23,621 nucleotides of DNA from Euprymna scolopes (lineage: Eukaryota > Mollusca > Cephalopoda > Sepiida > Sepiolidae): the NCBI GenBank assembly GCA_024364805.1, contig CM044490.1, positions 113,355,921 to 113,379,541 of the forward strand, given 5' to 3'. Made by a program: the position numbers and the translations under genes. How positions within the stretch are numbered: the first letter of the stretch is position 1; each line of letters starts with the position of its first letter. The notes under the pieces are model-generated. The model saw only the letters and a list, made by a program, of their open reading frames with translations, was not told the DNA's origin and did not search any database. This document shows, one piece after another, positions 19,211 to 23,621 of this stretch.

Positions 19211-20002
19211 CCGGGCGATAAAAGTTATAAAAAAAGTTTCAAACTTTTTATTTAATCTGAAAAACAAAACAAAACGAAACAACGTGTTGTGTGTTAAATT
19301 TTATTGAAAAAATTCTAAATTTTTTTAATCAGTAAAGGTTAAAAAAGAATTTACTAACAAATTGTTTTAAATTCGTTATTTGCTTTATTTTATTTTTTTT
19401 TGTTCACTTTGTGTTTTAAAAAAATTGTTTATTTGTGTTCACTATTTTGTACTTCCATATTTCATTATTTTGTTGTAGAAGAGGAAACTGCTTTAATAAT
19501 ATACTATTTCAGATGTTTTTGTTTACTGAACTGCTTGGAAGCCAACTGAACAACTTCATCTTAAAACATCAATATGGTTGTCATCGAGATGCTTCCACTT
19601 CCGCCCCCCTCCTCCTCCGCCAATTTTCTCCTTCCGCCATTCTTTTTCATAATCAAATTTCCAATATTCAGGCCAAATACGTTTCAGAATGTTCAATGCG
19701 ATGAACACATTTTTATTAGTTCAACCGATATCATTTTTCAAAGAAATGCCAATATTCATTTATGATGGAACGAAATCTCTTATTTATATTTCCTTCATTT
19801 ACTGATTGCAACAATTGTTCTTTTTTTTTTGCTCTTGATAAAAATCCAGTTTTGTTCATTAAAAATGAATTTCATAAAGAAAAAACAACAACAACATGGC
19901 GGCTTCGTTTTTGTAACGGTTTATTCTATTAACATTAGAAGATAAAATCAATTATTCTAATATTTTAGAATTTTTAGAACACAACAAATTCATGCCTTGA
20001 GT
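19211..20002. other. Unassigned AT-rich sequence
   Basis: Many A/T homopolymers. Two overlapping open frames at 19435-19765 (89 and 63 codons) cover a pyrimidine-rich patch near 19595-19640 and show no motif. No RNA gene or repeat is seen. Confidence 0.4.
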
Positions 20003-20167
20003 GGGCGAGAACCTTTTCACCTCCCTACTTCCTATTTTTTACACAAAAGACGTTGCGAGTCTACCTCTATTATTACTTTTATTGTAGGTGCTCGACTGAG
20101 CTTAAATCTATAACCCCCCCCCCGTAAAAATTTTGCAACAAATATTCTAGCTACAATTTCTTCAAAG
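20003..20167 (+). pseudogene. Jockey-like LINE C-terminal fragment (lineage 1)
   Basis: The plus strand reads VGENLFTSLLPIFYTKDVAS then, after a frame change, CRCSTELKSI. This parallels LVGNALLSSLQPFSHTRDVVS and GKCSSELQSM at about 1660-1780 in the first LINE. Only the tail of the polyprotein remains, and a C run interrupts it at 20117-20125. It ends where the minus-strand 5S-headed repeat begins. Confidence 0.65.
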
Positions 20168-20348
20168 GAGTAAGTGTCAAGGGAATATTAAAGTCACAGG
20201 CGGCTCCTGTCTATCTCCGTCAGAGGAGATAAAGACGTTAGGATTTTGTAGTTCCTTTTTGTACTTGGTATTCCCAAATTGTCATTCATTTGGTACTGAC
20301 CAAGCTCAACATTGCTTAACTTTGGTGTATCAACGTGATTATGCTGTA
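20168..20348 (-). repeat. 5S-headed repeat, body type B, copy 3
   Basis: On the minus strand the 5S part (20348 to 20261) reads CATAATCACGTTGATACACC, then AAAGTTAAGCAATGTTGAGC and GACAATTTGGGAATACC. About 20 bases between the ACACC and AAGTTAAGC blocks are missing, compared with the other heads. The body (20260-20168) has GGAACTACAAAATCCTAACG, TCTTTATCTCCTCTGACGGA and GTGACTTTAATATTCCCTTG, matching the type B bodies at 10915 and 2365. Confidence 0.7.
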
Positions 20349-20859
20349 TATGGTAAGATCACTATCTCTGATGATATTATTTTTTCTGTTTATAATGGAC
20401 TATTCCAATTGGTTATTATCATTTTCTTTCTTTATTAATGCTGCAATATTTATAGATAGGGGTGATAGGATTGGACTAATCAAATCACTCAATAAAACAT
20501 ACTGGATATTTTAGGATATAATTTTTCATGTCCACACGAGAAGGAATTTTGCTTTTTCTCTGCAAACTTTTACAGTTCAAAACCTGTACAGATTAGCTAT
20601 CCAATGGGAAACCCTATTCTTCGTCTTTGTCAGCTTTAACAGTTCAAAGTTTCTTTGGATTGACGACTGCTCTTTTGTTTGGAACAAAACTTCCCTATTT
20701 TTCTGAAACTAAACTAAAACAAAAAATGCCTTAGAACTGAAAAATTACCTTCAGTTATTAATTAGCAAGAAGAGGGGTAGAACGATGAGTGGATAGAAAC
20801 AGTTTAAATAAGAGAGGTAGGGTAAGGAGTCAAGCTGTTAGAGGGGGTTAGAGTAATCC
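20349..20859. other. Unassigned AT-rich sequence
   Basis: No gene recognised. TTTACAGTTCAAA-CTG and TTTAACAGTTCAAAGTTTC near 20570 and 20636 form a loose local repeat. Nothing else is supported. Confidence 0.4.
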
Positions 20860-21122
20860 AAAATTAACCTTTTAGTTTACAAGTACTTTAATGGAATGTG
20901 CTCTGATGAACTCATAGCACTTGCTGTACATGCCGCCGACTAACATTACAAACAGCAAAATTCCCCGCCTTCCCTAGATGTCAGAAAGCCTTTTACTCTC
21001 ACAATTTCTTTCTTCAGACTGCTACACTTCGAAATTCTCTTCTTGTTTTCTGCGTGTCTGACTGTACTAAACTGCAGAAGTTTAAATATAATGTGAACAG
21101 ACATCTCACTGCTTCCTTGTAA
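20860..21122 (+). pseudogene. Jockey-like LINE 3' end (lineage 2)
   Basis: One frame reads INLLVYKYFNGMCSDELIAL and later pieces read KAFYSHNFFLQTATLRNSL and KLQKFKYNVNRHLTASL before a TAA near 21120. This is the C-terminal tail of jockey-like LINEs (consensus form FFPRTATLWNSLP ... FKSNVNRHL). Because it again contains the Y-F-x-G-x-C-S-x-E-L block already seen at 20080-20110, it is a separate insertion and not a continuation of that copy. It has at least one frame change and one internal stop, and no RT core. Confidence 0.7.
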
Positions 21123-21217
21123 GACATGATCTATGGCTAGGTAAGTATTAATGAAAAAGATATAATAAAAGTGTGTGTGGTTCTGAATTTTGGAGATGAG
21201 GGAGGATTGTTTGTATC

Positions 21218-21446
21218 ATTTGGATTACTTGGACTAATCTTCTCATCTTGACTGTTATTTAGACAACGTTTTCGTCGATCTAATCCCCGACCTGCTTCAG
21301 GTGTATAAGTCACCATGACGGTGGAGGGTTGTTCTTAAATTAGCAACATGGCGACTTATACACTTGAAGAAAGTCAGAGGTTACATCGACCGAAACGTAG
21401 TGAAAATAACACTCAAGATAAGAACATTAGTTCAATTAATCCAAAT
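21218..21446. repeat. 100-bp inverted repeat, hammerhead-like core
   Basis: The left arm (21218-21317) begins ATTTGGATTACTTGGACTAA and ends TATAAGTCACCATG. The right arm (21347-21446) is its imperfect reverse complement, separated by a 29-base loop. Read outward, each arm has TTATACAC-TGAAG, then a GTC...GAC short stem, then GAAAC or GAAAAC. This resembles the CUGANGA...GAAA core of hammerhead ribozymes in Penelope-like retroelements. In each arm one core base is off: TTGAAGA in the right, CTGAAGC in the left. The 80-codon open frame starting at 21348 comes from this repeat and the adjacent (TA)n. Confidence 0.6.
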
Positions 21447-21455
21447 AATACAAAA

Positions 21456-21456
<1 letters not shown>

Positions 21457-21536
<80 letters not shown>
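21457..21536. repeat. (TA)40 microsatellite
   Basis: Eighty bases of pure TA directly after the inverted repeat. Confidence 0.97.
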
Positions 21537-21540
<4 letters not shown>

Positions 21541-22115
21541 CTATTAAATTAATTCATTCTAACTATCAAACCACCTCTTCGCAAAAGTAAACATAAGGAA
21601 ATCTAATGTGTAGTTTCGAATCTAATGGTAAACATTTGAACGTTTAAAAAGATTTTCACGGAATAATTTATAAATATAACAATTAATATGACTTAAAAAT
21701 AGAACTGAAATGTGTTAAAATAAAAGATAAAATATAAATTAAAACTAAGAAGATATACACAAAAATTGAAAAAAACTTCAAAATAAATTTAACAAATAAT
21801 AAAAATAATAATTAATAGTCAACGAGGTACGAAAATAACGAAGTAAGAAAAATCTAAAGATTATCTTCATTTAGAGAAGAATGTTGGCAGTGCATGTCGG
21901 TTATTTGAATCATATAAGTTGTTCAAAATAATGTTTTTCTTATGCTTTTTAAGGAATTTATCTGATGAGTAAGGCATTAAAAATGCAACAAAGACATTAT
22001 TTTGTTGACTTGTTAATTGCAAACGAAACAATGTATTGAAATAATTTTCTTTTGAAATGTAATAAACTACCAATTAAGGAGACTTGATTTTGCAATTTTG
22101 AAAGCTATTATATCA

Positions 22116-22118
<3 letters not shown>
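21537..22118. other. Unassigned AT-rich sequence
   Basis: A-rich with no recognised repeat; a 68-codon minus-strand frame at 21867-22073 has no motif. Confidence 0.45.

Positions 22119-22154
<36 letters not shown>
22119..22154. repeat. (TA)n microsatellite
   Basis: Pure TA run directly abutting the Helitron-like end at 22156. Confidence 0.95.
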
Positions 22155-22155
<1 letters not shown>

Positions 22156-22190
22156 TCTAACAGGGATACCTAACGTTGCCTGGGATTGAA
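22156..22190 (-). mobile_element. Helitron 3' end, minus strand (fragment)
   Basis: The minus strand reads CCCAGGCAACGTTAGG, then TATCCCTGTTAG. It parallels the ends at 7295-7321 and 23070-23100, with the terminal CTAG changed to TTAG. The hairpin is only partly paired. The 5' end of this copy is not found to the right, and the sequence up to 22435 may be its interior. Confidence 0.55.
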
Positions 22191-22435
22191 TGAATATTTC
22201 ACACTCCTATATTTTTATTGTCATCAAAATCCGTGAGGAAGCTTCACATGCCTCCATGCAGTAACTTAGTCCAAAATGCATGTTATTCTACATTGTACTC
22301 TAGAGAACCTACTGTTTCTTTTATAACATTATTTAATATAAACTTCTTTCCAATTAACGAGAAAAAAAAATATGTGCGGAGTTTGAACCTACAGACCACG
22401 TCATGCAAAAAAAACAAAAAAAAAAACAAAAAACA
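22191..22435. other. Unassigned; possible Helitron interior
   Basis: No repeat partner in the window and no gene recognised; A-rich stretch with runs of A broken by C near 22408-22432. Confidence 0.35.
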
Positions 22436-22460
22436 CTCTATCTATCTATCTATCTATCTA

Positions 22461-22526
<66 letters not shown>
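22436..22526. repeat. (CTAT)n(CT)n(AT)n compound microsatellite
   Basis: Six to seven CTAT units pass into about nine CT units and then about 24 AT units. The open frame across it is an artefact. Confidence 0.96.
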
Positions 22527-22527
<1 letters not shown>

Positions 22528-22764
22528 TCCGTAAAGTTAATCAGCAAACTGAGTCACAAAGCTGATAAGAAATTTTAGCAAATTGTTGTCCCATTTACAT
22601 TTGAAAGGACAATCACATCGCATAGAAATGGAAATTTGTCGAAATCATAATGAGAAGTGAGATTCGTTTTCTTAAATAATCAAAGCTTAAACTAAAAAAA
22701 GAAAGTTTATTAGATGGAAATTTATGAGCATTTACATGAAATAACTGGAACTGTGAGAAAAATG
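22527..22764. other. Unassigned AT-rich sequence
   Basis: Nothing recognised. Confidence 0.4.
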
Positions 22765-22832
22765 ACATTTCTTATGCTGTTTATTCAAAGTAAACTTTTT
22801 TTTAAACTTTGAATAAACAGTGTTAGAAATGT
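22765..22832. repeat. Short hairpin (27-bp stem, 14-base loop)
   Basis: ACATTTCTTATGCTGTTTAT to CAAAGT (22765-22791) pairs with 22806-22832; 24 of 27 positions are complementary, including 15 in a row next to the loop. The size fits a tiny MITE, a fold-back scar or a microRNA-like precursor. No second copy is seen and expression cannot be judged. Confidence 0.7.
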
Positions 22833-23069
22833 GATTATGCATAAATTGAATGTCAAGCACATGCTATGAAAAAGACAAAGCATGAATCCACCACTCACCA
22901 TTCATTATTGATTTAAATTGCATTCTTGCTTTCCATAGGTTCAGTTTATATACTTTGAAATGAGGCATTATGAGAGGGGACATCTAGTTTTAACTGGCTA
23001 ATTAATCTAACGAGTGCAATTGGGGAAACTAATTGTTGAAGCTAAGATTCCAAATTATAATATATATAA
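22833..23069. other. Unassigned AT-rich sequence
   Basis: No gene. AGTTTTAACTGGCTAATTAA near 22987 loosely resembles the hairpin repeat at 16910 and 17220, without the ATT tail. Confidence 0.35.
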
Positions 23070-23530
23070 CTAGCCTGGATGCACGGTGTTGCCTGTGAGT
23101 TTCGAACCCGTACCGAAAAGGAGAAAAAGAACATGAAAAAAAGAAAAAAAGTAACGTCTTTACCGTTGCATCCATCATCAAACCGGAAGTGCCAAAGGTT
23201 TAAAGTAAGGTTAGTCAATGAAAAAGAGGGAGTGACTTTCGAAATATCGGCAAAAACAGCGACCCCTCCTTGTCAAACAGTGCCCAATTGACGATGAAGG
23301 AATTAATGTTTTAGCAAATTTTTCGATATTTGTCGTCGGAAGAGTCGAGCGTCAAGACTATACTGATCTCATTAAAACTCGTCGCCTCTGTCAAAAATTG
23401 TAGGCAGACATACATACATACATACATACATACATACATACATACATACATGCAAGCATACATCCATACAAACATACATACATACATAAAAACATACATT
23501 TAAACAGACAGGTGAGATTTATATAATAGA
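23070..23530 (-). mobile_element. Non-autonomous Helitron, complete ends, minus strand
   Basis: Read on the minus strand, the element starts TCTATTATATAAATCTCACC right after an A (complement of 23531). It ends CACAGGCAACACCGTGCATC, then CAGG and CTAG (complement of 23070-23073), followed by T. A CAC...GTG hairpin lies just before the 3' terminus. These features match the plus-strand Helitron at 6913-7321, although the interiors are not alike. The interior has a (CATA)n array and no Rep/helicase frame; the 70-codon open frame at 23079-23291 carries no motif. At 461 bp it is of typical size for a non-autonomous copy. Confidence 0.72.
23406..23496. repeat. (CATA)n microsatellite inside the Helitron
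   Basis: About 18 CATA units with interruptions near 23451-23472 and 23490. The cysteine- and tyrosine-rich minus-strand frames here are repeat translations. Confidence 0.95.
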
Positions 23531-23585
23531 TGATCGTATCGTTGTAGTTTCCTCCATGTAAATCCACCAAAACTACGGTGTTACA

Positions 23586-23621
23586 GACACACACACAATA
23601 TATATATATATATATATATAT
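23586..23621. repeat. (CA)n(AT)n microsatellite at window edge
   Basis: A short ACAC run followed by an AT run that continues beyond the window. Confidence 0.93.

Noticed and set aside
23406-23496. CRISPR-like array or cysteine-rich peptide frame
   Set aside because: It is a plain CATA tetranucleotide array with no spacers; the frames are repeat artefacts.

Overview
This window looks like gene-poor, AT-rich nuclear DNA of an invertebrate animal. No host protein-coding exon, tRNA gene or intact rRNA gene can be supported. The repeat mix suggests a mollusc, most likely a cephalopod: decayed jockey-type LINEs, 5S-rRNA-derived SINE-like repeats, Helitron ends beside (TA)n, and long (TA)n, (CA)n, (ATT)n and (CT)n arrays. 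The organism call is inference; the repeats are seen directly. The region could be intergenic or the inside of a long intron.

Layout: 1-376 is unassigned. 377-577 (-) holds the C-terminal tail of a LINE, and 622-2014 (+) a decayed jockey-like LINE with recognisable reverse transcriptase blocks. 2365-3200 and 4148-4441 carry repeats headed by a 5S rRNA-like sequence. 5440-5569 combines microsatellites with a Helitron 3' end. 6913-7321 is a complete-looking non-autonomous Helitron. 8268-8507 is the first copy of an unnamed dispersed repeat whose partner lies at 17662-17929. 9400-10064 is another 5S-headed repeat with a different, tRNA-like body. 10915-11645 is a short tandem of 5S-like sequence plus spacer. 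11815-12203 and 13625-14092 are two copies of a possible non-autonomous DNA transposon; the first has expanded into a microsatellite and a perfect 98-bp palindrome. 12340-12700 is a duplicated repeat tail. 13330-13615 is a third full 5S SINE. 14093-16800 is mostly featureless apart from a (CA)n array. 16900-17310 holds two hairpin-plus-(ATT)n ends and a mariner-like fragment. 18057-18237 is a MITE and 18431-19210 a large fold-back element. 20003-21122 holds two different LINE 3' ends with a 5S-headed repeat between them. 21218-21446 is an inverted repeat with hammerhead-ribozyme-like sequence. 22119-22190 is another Helitron end, and 23070-23530 a second complete-looking Helitron on the minus strand.

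The most interesting signal is the set of eight 5S-like heads, seven of them on the minus strand. They are joined to at least three different bodies, and some carry a shared upstream spacer, so the set mixes a real SINE family with what look like displaced 5S rDNA units. No new protein-based system is visible. Repeat boundaries were judged by eye and may be off by several bases.
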